Assembly: GCA_008360975.2 (NCBI GenBank)
Contig: CM039184.1
Span: 47,067,797-47,131,796, forward strand
DNA from: Lichenostomus cassidix
Lineage: Eukaryota; Chordata; Aves; Passeriformes; Meliphagidae
Length of the DNA: 64,000 nt
Direction: 5' to 3'
The position numbers were made by a program, and so were the translations under genes. Positions 63,762-64,000 of the stretch are shown in pieces; positions within the stretch are counted from its first letter, which is position 1; every line of letters begins with the position of its first letter. Under the pieces are notes generated by a model, which was given only the letters and a program-made list of their open reading frames with translations, ran no database searches and was not told where the DNA came from.

Positions 63762-63807
63762 CCAGCCCAGCCCAGCCCAGCCCAGCCCAGCCCAGCCCAA
63801 CCCACCC
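63762..63807 (-). repeat. (CCCAG)n pentanucleotide repeat, minus-strand G-quadruplex-prone
   Basis: Six perfect CCCAG units (63766-63795) plus degenerate flanking units. The minus strand is GGG-CT repeated, with about nine G-triplets separated by one or two bases. The minus-strand frames rich in Gly/Trp/Ala (63359-63805, 63549-63800) are translations of this repeat, not genes. Confidence 0.85.
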
Positions 63808-63827
63808 GTCCCGCGGCCGGGGCAGCA

Positions 63828-63837
63828 GGGAACTCCC
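63828..63837 (+). promoter_or_regulatory. NF-kB-like site in the CpG island
   Basis: GGGAACTCCC fits GGGRNNYYCC exactly. A ten-base match in GC-rich DNA is weak evidence. Confidence 0.25.
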
Positions 63838-63912
63838 GGGCCGGGGTCCTGCCGCGCCGGAGGGTAGCGGAGCAGCGGCTCCGTCCAGGCGCTTCCGGGC
63901 GCGCCGGGCGGC

Positions 63913-64000
63913 GGGGGAAGGAGGAGAAAGAGGAGGAGGAGGAGGAGGAGGAGGAAGGGAGGTGTGGGTGGAGGGGAGGAGAGGGAAGGAGGGGTGGAGG
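63913..64000 (+). repeat. GGA-rich homopurine tract
   Basis: Almost pure purine for 88 bases to the window edge, including about eight GGA units (63931-63954). It probably lies in the KCTD8 5'UTR or proximal promoter. It may form G-tetrads or triplex DNA and it continues beyond the window. Confidence 0.85.

Larger units (their letters stand above)
63530..64000 (+). promoter_or_regulatory. KCTD8: CpG island, probable KCTD8 promoter/5'UTR
   Basis: From about 63530 the sequence switches abruptly from AT-rich, CpG-poor DNA to GC-rich DNA packed with CG dinucleotides, the only such place in the window. GC boxes are at 63703-63709 (CCCCGCC) and 63710-63715 (GGGCGG). No TATA box is obvious, as expected for a CpG-island promoter. 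In amniotes KCTD8, an auxiliary subunit of GABA-B receptors, lies next to YIPF7 on the same strand with its promoter facing the YIPF7 3' end, so the position and strand fit. The KCTD8 coding start is not in the window. The CpG island is seen; the gene name is inferred. Confidence 0.65.

Noticed and set aside
63359..63805. 148-codon minus-strand frame rich in Gly, Trp, Ala and Leu, with related overlapping frames
   Set aside because: It begins as a translation of the (CCCAG)n repeat and GC-rich promoter DNA. There is no domain, and CpG-island sequence routinely gives long stop-poor frames.

Overview
This is vertebrate, almost certainly avian, chromosomal DNA, and probably from a songbird. It is AT-rich with long non-coding stretches. 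It holds one intron-split gene with GT-AG splice sites, relics of CR1 LINEs (the main bird retrotransposon), one solo LTR with target-site duplications, and a single CpG island at the right edge. There are no bacterial-type gene arrays, CRISPR arrays, or recognisable rRNA or tRNA genes.

Layout. 1-13287: intergenic DNA, probably between GUF1 (off the left edge) and YIPF7. It holds a 261-bp solo LTR (8821-9081, minus strand), a CR1 3' end (about 11990-12110, plus strand) and an unexplained exon-like block ending in a strong splice donor (about 10388-10649). 13288-23843: YIPF7, five coding exons on the plus strand. They join in frame into a complete 254-residue five-pass Golgi/ER membrane protein of the YIP1 family. 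23844-about 63500: a 40-kb region with no protein-coding gene I can support. It contains CR1 fragments near 37065-37500, 55257-56165 and 60589-60690, a 59-bp tandem duplication at 43837-43955, several short perfect hairpins, and two weak exon-like segments. The CR1 copy at 55257-56165 has its 5' part inverted against its 3' part. About 63530-64000: a CpG island with GC boxes, G-quadruplex-prone tracts on both strands and a long GGA-rich purine tract running off the end.

In other amniotes YIPF7 and KCTD8 are neighbours on the same strand, with the KCTD8 promoter downstream of the YIPF7 3' end. The right-edge CpG island sits where the KCTD8 promoter and 5'UTR would be, with the KCTD8 coding sequence starting beyond base 64000. 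This is inference from gene order. No KCTD8 coding sequence is visible.

I found no evidence for a new multi-gene system. The items most worth a second look are the inverted CR1, the solo LTR, the opposed G-quadruplex tracts in the CpG island, and the exon-like blocks that end in good splice donors but have no recognised product.
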